DNA from: Runella aurantiaca
Lineage (GTDB): Bacteria > Bacteroidota > Bacteroidia > Cytophagales > Spirosomataceae
NCBI RefSeq assembly: GCF_003339505.1
Contig: NZ_QPIW01000009.1
Span: 173,125 to 237,124 of the forward strand
Direction of reading: 5' to 3'
DNA length: 64,000 nucleotides
Of the stretch, positions 44,441 through 53,925 are shown piece by piece (within the stretch, counting starts at the first letter, position 1; each line of letters begins with the position of its first letter). A model generated the notes under the pieces. It was not told the DNA's origin. It ran no database searches and saw nothing but the letters and a program-made list of their open reading frames with translations. A program made the translations under genes and the position numbers.

Positions 44441-46741
44441 ATGAAGAAGTCCGAAGCATCTTCCAAACCTGCCCCTGTTCCTCCGCTGCCGTCCGATAAG
44501 TCCCCAAACCTTTCCCCTCCTGATGAAACGCCCTCAGTGACTATTGAACCGACTGAGCCAACGTACTTTCAGAAACGTTTGCAGGAATTGGGCATTACTC
44601 CCGAACTCAATCAGCAAACGGCTGCTTCCTTTACGGATGAATATTCCCGTCAAACCTTTCCCGTCTTCTCTGAAAACCTCAACGGGGACATTCTCATTCG
44701 TTATGCGGGTATTAACGGTTGGAAGAGTTATTTCAGGGGCAAAAGTCAGGAAGCTGCTTACATTCGTACCAGGTTGCATCCTTCCCGCTGCACCGACGGA
44801 ATGCCTAAGTACCTCACCCCACGCGGAGCGGGAACCGAAGTGTTTTTTCCGCCCCTGATTTTGGAGGCTTACCAGCAATCCACCGAAATCAAAACGCTGG
44901 TCGTCACCGAAGGGGAGTTCAAAGCCTTCAAAGCCTGTATACACGGGCTTTTCTGCGTAGGTGTTCAGGGGATTCACAATACCCATGAGAAAGACCCTGA
45001 TGGCGGGAATATTCTCAATACCGAATTACAGGCCGTGATTCGCATTTGCAAGGTCAAAAACCTGATTTTCTTGCTGGATAATGACTGTTTGACCGTGGAA
45101 TACGAAGAAGATAAAGATTTGGCGAAACGACCCACCCTTTTTTACTCAGCAGTGCGGAATTTCAGGGAATACACCAAACATTTGGATTGCGATGTATATT
45201 TTGCCCACCTGAACCCTGAACGTCCCGAAAAGGGGATTGATGATTTACTCTGTGCAAAGGCAGATAAAGCGGCGGTGATTATCGAAGAGCTACTGAAGCT
45301 CAAAGTCAAAAACCCGTACTTCTTCATTGAGAACGTCACCGATAAAAGCCTCAAGAAACTCAAGAGTTATTTTGCGCTCGACAATGCCGATGCTTTTTAC
45401 GATAAATACGAAGAGGTCCTGACCGATAAGAAATTCCGTTTCAGTGGCCACTATTATCAGTTCAACGGTTTGGAGCTCAAAAGACTGGTTTCCGATGCCA
45501 TTAACAATTTTGTCCGGGTGGGGGATGATTATTACGAAGCCTACCACAAACCCGACAAAGAAGAGCGAATGGAACTGGTTTTTGATAAACGAAAGAAAAG
45601 CACCATCACCGATGATTACGGCAAAGATGCCACTCAATTCATCAAACGTTACAAAGGCTTCTGTCTGGTGCCTTCCCATCACAACTACAGAAGGGAGATT
45701 AACCAATGTTATAATACTTACTACCCACTGACCCATCAGCCTCAGGCAGGAAGTATTGAAAACTCGCTCAGCCTGTTGCGTCATATTTTCGGGGAACGCA
45801 TCGAATTTGCCGTAGACTACATGCAGCTTCTCTATCAGCGGCCAGCTCAACTGCTGCCTATCCTTTTACTCCAGTCCAAGGAACGGGAAACCGGCAAAAG
45901 TACCTTTGGCCAATGGCTGCGGGATATTTTTGAAACCAACAGCGTCAAATTGGGCAATGCAGACCTTCAGGGTGATTTTAACAGCTCCTTTATGGAAAAA
46001 CTGCTAATTGTGGTTGATGAAACGAGTCTTGAACGGAAAACCACCTCAGAAGCCATCAAACGCATGTCGACCGAAGTGGGTAAAGTGATTGTTAAGAAAA
46101 AAAGCGTGGCGGAGTACGAAACCGACTGGATAGGGAAGTTCGTTTTCTGTACCAATAATGTGGGTACGTCGCTCTACATCGGCAAGGGTGAAACGCGTTA
46201 TGCGGTATTCACAGTGCCACCCTTCCCCAAAGAAAAAAAAGACCCTGACATGCTGGCCAAACTGCGGGAAGAAATCCCCGCTTTTTTGCATCATTTACAA
46301 GGGCGAACGCTGCACTATCCTAAAATCGGCCGAATGTATTTTGATTTTGAAGTGTACAAAACGGATGAATTAGACGAGGCTATTGAGGCCAATATTCCGA
46401 TTGTAGAAAGGGAAATCAGGACTTACATTCAGGATTGTTTCGATACGTGGCCGTACCTGAAGGAGCTTTTCTTTACACCAAAGGATTTGGTCGATGAGCT
46501 AAAGGAGAACTCAAAATTCATTGACCACGTATCGGTCGTACGTACACTGAAAAATGATTTGGAGTACCTGCCCAGCAAAGAATCCGTCCGCTATCAGTTT
46601 TACAGTATCCGGGTGTTCTCCCAGATTTCCGATGGTTATGCTCCTTCATCACGGGTGGGGAAGTGTTACTGTGTTAATCGACACTTCTTTGAAACTGGAA
46701 AAGTACAAATTTCAGAACCTCAGCAAAAAATACCGTTTTAG
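44441..46741 (+). CDS. primase (TOPRIM/DUF3854-like) and SF3 helicase fusion, element replication protein
   Basis: A 766-residue replication protein. The N-terminal 50 residues are proline-rich linker. Residues about 60-290 resemble a DUF3854/TOPRIM-type domain: LVVTEGEFKAFKACIHG (Glu, about 155-165) and LIFLLDNDCLTV (Asp-x-Asp, about 208-217). Residues about 430-640 are a superfamily 3 helicase: Walker A-like SKERETGKSTFGQWL (about 482-490), Walker B LLIVVDETSLE, then KFVFCTNN sensor. A winged-helix tail follows. This is the layout of P4-alpha-like and plasmid replication proteins that unwind and prime at their own origin. The direct-repeat cluster just downstream is a good candidate for that origin. 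Confidence 0.85.
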   Translation: MKKSEASSKPAPVPPLPSDKSPNLSPPDETPSVTIEPTEPTYFQKRLQELGITPELNQQTAASFTDEYSRQTFPVFSENLNGDILIRYAGINGWKSYFRGKSQEAAYIRTRLHPSRCTDGMPKYLTPRGAGTEVFFPPLILEAYQQSTEIKTLVVTEGEFKAFKACIHGLFCVGVQGIHNTHEKDPDGGNILNTELQAVIRICKVKNLIFLLDNDCLTVEYEEDKDLAKRPTLFYSAVRNFREYTKHLDCDVYFAHLNPERPEKGIDDLLCAKADKAAVIIEELLKLKVKNPYFFIENVTDKSLKKLKSYFALDNADAFYDKYEEVLTDKKFRFSGHYYQFNGLELKRLVSDAINNFVRVGDDYYEAYHKPDKEERMELVFDKRKKSTITDDYGKDATQFIKRYKGFCLVPSHHNYRREINQCYNTYYPLTHQPQAGSIENSLSLLRHIFGERIEFAVDYMQLLYQRPAQLLPILLLQSKERETGKSTFGQWLRDIFETNSVKLGNADLQGDFNSSFMEKLLIVVDETSLERKTTSEAIKRMSTEVGKVIVKKKSVAEYETDWIGKFVFCTNNVGTSLYIGKGETRYAVFTVPPFPKEKKDPDMLAKLREEIPAFLHHLQGRTLHYPKIGRMYFDFEVYKTDELDEAIEANIPIVEREIRTYIQDCFDTWPYLKELFFTPKDLVDELKENSKFIDHVSVVRTLKNDLEYLPSKESVRYQFYSIRVFSQISDGYAPSSRVGKCYCVNRHFFETGKVQISEPQQKIPF

Positions 46742-46758
46742 GTCATTTTAAACGCGGC

Positions 46759-46799
46759 AAAAAAGGGAAGTGTCTAATAATTAGGCACTTCCCTTTTTT
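46759..46799 (+). terminator. strong terminator of the primase-helicase gene
   Basis: AAAAAAGGGAAGTG pairs with CACTTCCCTTTTTT (14 bp) with an inner CTAA/TTAG extension, and ends in TTTTTT, 17 bases after the stop. It stands between the gene and the repeat cluster. Confidence 0.9.
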
Positions 46800-46800
46800 G

Positions 46801-47054
46801 TGTAACTATTTTGTAACTAAGTCCTGATTTTGGGCAGTTACAAAGTTACAGGCCCAAAGTAGGGAAATATGCCCTAAAAGGGCTATTTTTAGAAATTATA
46901 TATTAAAAAGTTACAAAAGTTACAGAGTAGTATAAAGCTGCTGAAAATCACTTTATTAGTCATGTAACTTTTTTATTTTAAAAAGTTACAAATAGTTACA
47001 AAAGGTTACAAACTTGGAAAAATGGGCGGTTTTGTAACTTGTAACTTTTGTAAC
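46801..47054. repeat. iteron-like cluster, candidate replication origin
   Basis: Thirteen GTTACA/TGTAAC hexamers occur in 254 bases: starts at 46801, 46812, 46837, 46845, 46910, 46919, 46963, 46985, 46995, 47005, 47033, 47040 and 47049. Most are embedded in TTTGTAACT or its complement. Three are at exact 10-base steps and others at 8-11 bases, as if set on one face of the helix. The surrounding sequence is AT-rich with a GCCCTAAAAGGGC palindrome at 46870. It lies between a replication helicase gene and the cargo gene. Confidence 0.65.
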
Positions 47055-47128
47055 TGTTTTTTGGTGGGTTTTCTATAAGAAGGATGAACTGGAACTCACA
47101 AAAATAAGTAAAATACTATATGCTCAGT

Positions 47129-47296
47129 GGCTTTGTTGCATGGTTAACATTTAAAATAGATTAATGTAAATACCTATACAAAAACCAGGCTTTTTCTATT
47201 GATTCAGCCTATTTTTGGCAATTTAGGTTTTTTCGTTATTGTACAAATTGCGCTTTTATTGTATTTTTAGACTATCAATATCTATGCAACAAAGCC
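47129..47296. mobile_element. MITE-like element, copy 1 (168 bp)
   Basis: Perfect 13-base terminal inverted repeats GGCTTTGTTGCAT and ATGCAACAAAGCC enclose 142 bases of AT-rich, non-coding sequence. A diverged copy lies in reverse orientation at 63711-63874. The terminal repeat resembles those of IS5-type elements; no transposase is present, so it must be moved by one elsewhere. Confidence 0.7.
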
Positions 47297-47530
47297 GTGT
47301 TCAATGCAAAAACTCAAAAATTAATTACTTTTAATATTTGTCAATAAAATTATTGAATAGCTGCTATTAAGTTATATGATTAAACTTAAAAAGCGGATTC
47401 ATAAATTAATACAGTATTAATCTATTTTAAATGTTTCGCCTGTTCATTGCATACTCGTCTACTATCGACCGTTCCCAGAAATTAAAAAGTTTAAACAATA
47501 CAATTTGTAAATTTTAAAGCAATCAATTAG

Positions 47531-50500
47531 ATGAAGATTCTATTTATTCAATTATCAGATATACACTTTAAGGGAGGAGAAAACTCTCTGTTAAAAAAAG
47601 CAGATCAACTATTTACTGCTATATCAAATAACACCTTAGGTGTAGAAAAAATTTTATTGTTAATAACAGGCGATATAGCTTTTTCTGGAAAAAAAAATGA
47701 GTATAAAATTGCCAGTGATTTTCTAGCTGACTTAATTTTAAGAATTGAAATATATTCTAAAATAGATGTTGACACAATTGTAATACCAGGAAATCATGAC
47801 TGTGACTTTTCAGATAGCAGTAGAGTACGAGAAACTATTATAAAAACAATCCAAACTAGCGGTGAAGATATAATTGACAATAGTGTGATTGATGTTTTAA
47901 CAGAACCACAGAAAGAATATTTCGAATTTGCTAAGGCTTTTAATTCAAAAAAAGGATTAATATATGAAAGTAAATTGTTAAATATCTGGAAACATACAAT
48001 AAAAGAAAAAAATATAATTTGTAACTGTATTAATACATCTTACATATCTCAATTGTATGAAAAACCTGGACAAATGTTGGTTCCTATAAATTATTTAGGG
48101 TACGATATTTCCACACTTAAAGCTGATCTTATAGTTACAATATTTCATCACCCATTGCATTGGCTACATCCTGAAAATAGAAGAGAGTTTAAAAATGTAG
48201 TTGAAAAAGTATCAGATATCTATTTAACAGGACACGAGCACCAAAGCACTAAATCTTTAATTATGGATTTAGAGAATAATAATACATTATATATAGAGGG
48301 CGCAGTTATCCAAGATTCTAGTGAGTCTGAAAATAGCGGTTTCAACTTAATATTTTTTAACTTAGAAGAAAACAAATTTTTAATTAAAAATTACCAATGG
48401 GATAACAATATATATATTGGTCAAAATAGCAACCAATGGGTTTCTTATGAAAGGGGTGTTTCTAAAAGCAAGAATCCATATGATATAAACAAAGATTTTA
48501 AAATTTCATTAAATGATATTGGTGCTAACTTATCTCACCCTAATGTTTCCCAAGTTAGGTTATTAGATATATATACATTTCCCAGAATAGAGTATATTAA
48601 TTATTCTGAAGAGGATGTGAAAAACAGAAATCATTTTAGCGAAGATTCGGAAGCACTAATAAATTCACTGGACAGCAATATAAGGCTATCTTTTTTAGGC
48701 CCAGAAAATATCGGCAAGTCTGCAATGATGAAAATTATATTTTTCAAACTTCATTCTAAGGGGCTGGTTCCAATTCTTGTAGAAGGAAAAAGAATAAATG
48801 AAACAAATATAGATGATTTTATTACTCTTACTTTAGACTGTTTCTCTAAGCAATATGATAGTAAAAATAACGAATATCTGCTACAACTTCCTAAGGAAAA
48901 GATAGTTATCTTAATTGATAATTTTGACAAAATAAATTTTAACAAAAAATACAAAGGTAGATTACTTTCTAACTTATTAAACCATTATGAAAATATAATT
49001 ATTACCGGTAATGAGTTAATGTCGCTTGAAGATTTTTTAAGTGAAGATGCAGCTGATAGTAATATTTTAAATTCATTCAAAACTTATAGTATTAGAGAGT
49101 TTGGGCATTTACTTAGGAGTAAATTTATTAATAAATGGATTACATTAGGTAATCAAGAGATGATAATAGATGAGGATAGGATAAGGAAATTAGATAATGC
49201 TGAAAGTATTGTAAAAACTGTTACGGGGAAAAATTTAGTACCTAACTATCCTATATTTCTTTTAACAATTCTACAAGCAATTGAGTTAGGAAACCCCGCT
49301 AATTTAACAGCAAGCACTTTTGGTCACTATTATCAATTTTTAATTCAAAAATCTTTTAGCAGTATATTAAAAACTCAACATGAAATTACCAGTTACAATA
49401 ATTATATATGCGAACTGGCTTATTTTATTTTTAAAAACAAATCAAAAATTTTGACTATATCGAAATTAAAAAAATTCGACTCTAGTTACAGAAATTTATA
49501 TACGATTACGCCGACCCTCGATCAAATTCTTGAAAATTTATGTGCTGCTAAAATTTTAGAAGAATCAGATAAAATTTACGAATTTAAATATTTATATATT
49601 TACTACTTTTTTGTTTCTAAATACTTGTCCGACAATATTGACAATAATGAAACCAAACAAACTATTTCGGCATTAATTAAAAGGATATATCAAGCCGAAT
49701 TCGCCAATATTTTACTTTTCTTAACTCACCACACAAAAGACCGGTATCTGATTGAGGAAGTTTTAGAAAATGCAAAATCATTATTTGAAGATATAAGTAT
49801 CTTTAAGCTTGAACCAAGTAATAAAGCTATAAATAATTTAGTTACTAAACTTCCACAAGTTGCATATAAACCAAAGAGCGTAGATGATCACAGAGATGAA
49901 ATTAATAAGCAAAAAGATGAAATGGATGATATTTACAGTAAAGAATCAGACGATGAGTCATTTCAACTTCCAGATTTAGAAGAAGATATTACAAAGCTAG
50001 ATATAATCTCTCATTTAAACTTGTCTTTTAAAATGATTGAAGTTTTAGGTCAGATATTGAAAAATAATTATGGCAAAATATCTAATCCAAAACTCTATGA
50101 TCTAGTAGAGGAAACTTACCTATTAGGCTTACGTACATTAAATATTTTCTTTTCAGCATTAGAAGGTAATATGGACGTATTTATTAGCCAAATACAAAGT
50201 ATAATTACAGAAAAAAACCTTAGTGATCCTGTAAAAATAGAATCTGTTTCTAGGCAAATTTTATTTTCAATATTTAGTGAAATTACTTATGGTTTCATTA
50301 AGAAAATCTCCGACTCTCTAGGTACGCAGCATCTTGAAAATACTTATGATGCGGTTCTAAGCAACCACTCTTATAATTCTGTTAAATTAATTGATTTTTC
50401 AATAAAATTAGACCATTTTAGACAGTTTCCAAATACAGAAATGCGCAAATTAAAAAGTGAATTCTTAAAAACTCCTTTAGCGGCAGATATTATGAGAAGG

Positions 50501-50629
50501 TCTGTTTTAAATTATTTATATCTTTTTCCAACTGCCCCGGATCAAAAGCAAAGAATTTTATCTTTCCTAGAAATTCCTATGGATATGCAAAGAAAAATTG
50601 ATGCTACATCTCCTATAAAAAAGAAATAA
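47531..50629 (+). CDS. metallophosphoesterase-STAND-like NTPase, candidate anti-phage protein
   Basis: A 1032-residue, very AT-rich gene. Residues 1-280 are a calcineurin-type metallophosphoesterase with every motif: LSDIHF (Asp, His), TGDIAFSG, PGNHDCD, FHHPLHW and TGHEHQ. Residues about 360-640 hold a P-loop NTPase: Walker A LGPENIGKSAM (390-398), Walker B KIVILIDNFDKI (457-466), then a predicted helical extension, as in NACHT/STAND regulators. The last 380 residues are helical, with an acidic linker (KDEMDDIYSKESDDESFQLPDLEEDITKLD). STAND proteins with a nuclease/phosphodiesterase-type effector at the N-terminus are common in anti-phage systems. It would sense infection with its C-terminal part and activate the effector. 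It is cargo of the element. Role is inferred. Confidence 0.7.
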   Translation: MKILFIQLSDIHFKGGENSLLKKADQLFTAISNNTLGVEKILLLITGDIAFSGKKNEYKIASDFLADLILRIEIYSKIDVDTIVIPGNHDCDFSDSSRVRETIIKTIQTSGEDIIDNSVIDVLTEPQKEYFEFAKAFNSKKGLIYESKLLNIWKHTIKEKNIICNCINTSYISQLYEKPGQMLVPINYLGYDISTLKADLIVTIFHHPLHWLHPENRREFKNVVEKVSDIYLTGHEHQSTKSLIMDLENNNTLYIEGAVIQDSSESENSGFNLIFFNLEENKFLIKNYQWDNNIYIGQNSNQWVSYERGVSKSKNPYDINKDFKISLNDIGANLSHPNVSQVRLLDIYTFPRIEYINYSEEDVKNRNHFSEDSEALINSLDSNIRLSFLGPENIGKSAMMKIIFFKLHSKGLVPILVEGKRINETNIDDFITLTLDCFSKQYDSKNNEYLLQLPKEKIVILIDNFDKINFNKKYKGRLLSNLLNHYENIIITGNELMSLEDFLSEDAADSNILNSFKTYSIREFGHLLRSKFINKWITLGNQEMIIDEDRIRKLDNAESIVKTVTGKNLVPNYPIFLLTILQAIELGNPANLTASTFGHYYQFLIQKSFSSILKTQHEITSYNNYICELAYFIFKNKSKILTISKLKKFDSSYRNLYTITPTLDQILENLCAAKILEESDKIYEFKYLYIYYFFVSKYLSDNIDNNETKQTISALIKRIYQAEFANILLFLTHHTKDRYLIEEVLENAKSLFEDISIFKLEPSNKAINNLVTKLPQVAYKPKSVDDHRDEINKQKDEMDDIYSKESDDESFQLPDLEEDITKLDIISHLNLSFKMIEVLGQILKNNYGKISNPKLYDLVEETYLLGLRTLNIFFSALEGNMDVFISQIQSIITEKNLSDPVKIESVSRQILFSIFSEITYGFIKKISDSLGTQHLENTYDAVLSNHSYNSVKLIDFSIKLDHFRQFPNTEMRKLKSEFLKTPLAADIMRRSVLNYLYLFPTAPDQKQRILSFLEIPMDMQRKIDATSPIKKK

Positions 50630-50654
50630 ACTAAGTTTCCAATTTACCATATAA

Positions 50655-50855
50655 TTATTTCAACCTACTAAACCGCACAGGATCAATCTTATAGAAGTCA
50701 CAAAATGTACCGATAGTAACTTTTCGTAGCCCCAATGCCTTTCTTATTTTAGCCATTTTATGTTCAGCATAGCCACTTGAAAAAATGCCGATTCTATCCA
50801 ATAATTTGGCATTTACTTCCGCTTCATAGGGTATTTTAAACATATCTGTGCTCAT
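50655..50855 (-). CDS. small protein, possible HTH
   Basis: A 66-residue protein on the opposite strand, converging on the cargo gene 26 bases away. It reads MSTDMFKIPYEAEVNAKLL, then a helical part with KMAKIRKALGLRKVTIGTFCDFYKIDPVRFSRLK, where the last 25 residues could be a helix-turn-helix. No family is recognised. AT content is similar to that of the cargo gene. It may be a small regulator of the element, or not a gene. Confidence 0.4.
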   Translation of the reverse strand: MSTDMFKIPYEAEVNAKLLDRIGIFSSGYAEHKMAKIRKALGLRKVTIGTFCDFYKIDPVRFSRLK

Positions 50856-51000
50856 TGTCTTTCAAATTGTTAAAATTATTAACTCTTAATTAACATTTAA
50901 TATACAAAAATAACATTATTTTGTGTTAATTTAAAGCGTTAAACTGCGAGTTTTCCAACTCTTTGAGCCCTTATATCCCCTTCACTTCTTTACCTTAGAA

Positions 51001-51200
51001 GAATCCGGTTATCATAGTAATTCCTTCTAATTTCGGAATCTGACTTCCATGACAAATACTTTGTTTTCGGAATCAGATTCCTTTAAAAACGCAGGATTCC
51101 TGATGGAATCTGCCCTTTTTCCATGAATCCGATTCCTGATGTATGTATACTTTTTTAGGAATCCGATTCCCTATGTTACCTAATATATTCACAGGAATCC
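51001..51200. repeat. cluster of GGAATC-N-GATTCC palindromes
   Basis: Units are at 51035 (GGAATCTGACTTCC), 51069 (GGAATCAGATTCC), 51093 (AGGATTCCTGATGGAATC), 51125 (GAATCCGATTCC) and 51158 (GGAATCCGATTCC), with partial ones at 51001 and 51194. Spacing is 24-34 bases. No gene is near enough for all to be operators. Confidence 0.6.
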
Positions 51201-51207
51201 GAATGTT

Positions 51208-51222
51208 TCCCTACGTTTCCAC
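51208..51222. other. possible attR, degenerate copy of the tRNA-Arg 3' end
   Basis: TCCCTACGTTTCCAC matches TCCCTACGCGTCCAC of the tRNA (40549-40563) at 13 of 15 bases, in the same orientation. It would give an element of about 10.7 kb and lies just before the point where the hsdR relic starts. Confidence 0.35.
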
Positions 51223-51234
51223 AGGGGGGTATTT

Positions 51235-53079
51235 GTAAGGCATTTACCCATCGGCCAATTTCACTACAAACAGAAAAGCATCGAAGTCTTTGGCCGCTAC
51301 ATCCATACCTACAAATTTGACGAAGCCGTGAAAGACGGCGTGGTGCTGGATCTGCTCTACGAAGCCCGTGACATAGACCAGCACGTCCACGACCAAAAGA
51401 GCATCGACGAGTGGTTTGAGACCATCACCTACGGCATGAACGACCTCCCCAAAGCCGAACTCAAGAAAAAATGGGGCACTATGCAAAAAGTGCTCAGTAC
51501 CAAGAGCCGGCTGGAAAAGATCGTGTTTGACATCAAAATGGACTTTCTGATGAAACCCCGCCTACGCGACGGTCGCGGCAACGCCATGCTTGTGGCGCGG
51601 AGCATCTAAGAAGCGTGTCGGTACTACGAGATATTCCAGACTTTCGGCCTCAAAAAATGCGCCATCATCACCAGTTTTGAACCCAACGCCAACAGCGCCA
51701 AGCTCGAACACGTAGGCGAAGGAGAAACCGAAAAAGTGGAGCAATATGAGATTTACCAGCGAATGCTCCGCGACTACGGCTTCAAAGACACCGAAAGTTT
51801 TGAGGCGTTTGCCAAAGATAAATTCAAAAAAGAACCCGCCCGGATGCAGTTGCTCATCGTGGTCGACAAACTCCTGACGGGTTTTGACGCGCCAAGCTGC
51901 ACCTACCTGTACATTGACAAACAGATGCAGGACCACGGGTTGTTTCAGGCGATATGCCGCACCAATCGGTTGGGCAAAGAAGAAGAAAACGACCCCTATT
52001 TCAAGGAGTTTGGCTACATTGTCGATTACAAAAACCTGTTCGACAGTCTCAATAAATCCATTTCCGATTATACCTCCGACGCCTTTGATGCTTACGAAGA
52101 AGAAGACGTCAAGGGGTTGTTAACCAATCGGTTGGAAAAGTACAAAGAGCGTTTGGAGGATGCTTTGGAGGCCGTCCACCAAGTCTGTGAACCCGTGGCC
52201 ATGCCCAAAGACGAACCACAATTTTTTCATTATTTCTGCGGCGATACTTCCCAACCCGATCAACTCAAAACCAACGAAGAAAAGCGGTTTACGTTTTATA
52301 AATTGGTGGTGGAATTGATTCGGGCCTACAACAACATTGCGTCCGAAATCCTGCAAGCCGGTTACACCGATAAGCAGGCCGAAGCCATCAAACAAAAGGT
52401 GACGTACTACACCGAGCGCCGCAACAGTGTCAAACTCCACAGCGGCGACTACATCGACATGAAGAAGTTTGAGCCCGAAATGCGTCAAATGCTCGACATG
52501 TACCTCACCGCCGACCCCAGCCGCGTATTGTCTAACTTCGGCGACGCCACACTTTTGCAGTTGATCGTCGAAAACGGCATCAACGATGCCCTTGACCGGT
52601 TGCCTGAAAGCATTAAAGAGAACAAAGAATCCATGGCCGAAGCTGTAGAAAATAACCTCACCAAGACCATCATCCAACAAATGCCCGTCAATCCCGCCTA
52701 CTACGAGCGCATGAGTGTTCTGTTGATGGAATTGGTAAGAATGCGAAAAGAAGGTGCCGTAGCCTACGAAGCACTCTTGAAACAATACGAAGAACTCGCC
52801 AAACAGGTGCAGCCTTCTACCCCCAAAAGCAACTATCCAACGGCCATCAATACCTCCGCACGGCAGGCACTGTACGATAACCTGGACAAAGAAGAAGAAT
52901 TGTCGGTAGTGATGGACAGTGCCATCCTGTACGGCAAGCACGACGACTGGCAGGGAAATTTTATCAAAGAAAAGCACCTGAAAAATCAAGTCTTAAAGCC
53001 CATTTTGTCCAAATACCAAAAAACGGAGAAACTGGAGCAGATTTTTGAGATCATTAAGGAGCAGAAGGAATATAAGTGA
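51235..53079 (+). pseudogene. hsdR: relic of a type I restriction subunit (HsdR), C-terminal part, with in-frame stop
   Basis: An open frame without start begins abruptly at about 51241 (HLPIGQF), runs through FGRYIHTYKFDEAVKDGVVLDLLYEARDIDQ, MQKVLSTKSRLEKIVFDI, an in-frame TAA at 51607-51609 (before EACRYYEIFQ), then LLIVVDKLLTGFDAPSCTYLYIDKQMQDHGLFQAICRTNRL and the C-terminal region to TGA 53077-53079. These are the helicase motor and C-terminal parts of HsdR, the subunit that translocates and cleaves DNA. The N-terminal nuclease, Walker A and about half the motor are missing, and no hsdM or hsdS is present. Complete loss of function is expected. Confidence 0.85.
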
Positions 53080-53810
53080 TGCAGGAAGAATTACATACAC
53101 TTACGCTTGGGCCGCGATTATCCATTGATGTGGTGCGTAAAAACATCAAAAACATTCACCTGTCGGTTTATCCGCCCACGGGGCGCGTGCGCATGGCCGT
53201 GCCGTTGAGCGTAGACGATGAATCGGTACGGTTGTTTGCCATTTCAAAATTAAGTTGGATACGTCGGCATCAGCGCAATTTTGCCGCACAGGAGCGCCAA
53301 TCCCCGTGTCAATACGTAGCGCGCGAAAGTCATTATTTTCTGGGGAAACGCTATTTACTGCGCGTTTTTGAGCATAATTCTCCCCCCAAGGTAGAGCTCA
53401 AAACCAAAAAGTACCTCGATTTGTACGTACGTCCCACTACCTCGACCGAACAGCGACAAATCATCCTATAGGAATGGTACCGGGCCGAGCTCAAAAAGCA
53501 GATAGAGCCTTTATTAACCCAATGGGAAGCTCGCATCGGCGTGTCGGTCAATGACTGGAGTGTCAAACAAATGAAAACCAAATGGGGCACGTGCAACATC
53601 GAAGCGCGTAGGGTATGGTTTAATTTGGAATTGGCCAAAAAGCCGCTTCCCTGTCTGGAATACATTGTGGTACATGAATTAATCCACCTGCTCGAACGCC
53701 ACCACAACGTCGTTTTTCTTTCGTTCATGGACAAATTTCTTCCGAATTGGAGACAACAGAAAAGGGAGCTAAACGCGCTGCCGGTGAGTCATGCGGATTG
53801 GAAGTATTGA
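53079..53810 (+). pseudogene. YgjP/M48-like metalloprotease gene with in-frame stop
   Basis: Starting with an ATG that overlaps the hsdR stop (TGATG), 130 codons run to a TAG at 53469-53471, then the same frame continues to 53810. Together they give a 243-residue protein of the YgjP type: N-terminal beta domain, and C-terminal MKTKWGTCNIEARRVWFNLELAKKPLPCLEYIVVHELIHLLERHHNVVF with the HELIH zinc motif. The family is commonly linked with type I restriction loci. One nonsense codon in an otherwise well conserved frame suggests a young pseudogene; a suppressed stop or a base error is possible. Confidence 0.75.
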
Positions 53811-53925
53811 TCTGCACTTTATGGCTTTGACCTGCCGCTTGATAACTTTTTGAAATTTTTATTTGTCGAGTTAGAGGATTTTTTTAGTTTTATGATACCC
53901 CCCTTAACTAATCTAATTCTTCTTC

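Noticed and set aside
45290..45850. 186-residue minus-strand open frame
   Set aside because: It is the antisense shadow of the primase-helicase gene, which has complete motifs.
51001..51200. CRISPR array
   Set aside because: The units are palindromes of 12-14 bases with unequal spacing, partly diverged, and there are no cas genes; they are not CRISPR repeats.
52120..52989. 289-residue open frame on the minus strand
   Set aside because: Antisense to the well conserved hsdR frame; Phe/Val/Leu-rich composition is the mirror of Glu/Asn/Lys-rich coding sequence.
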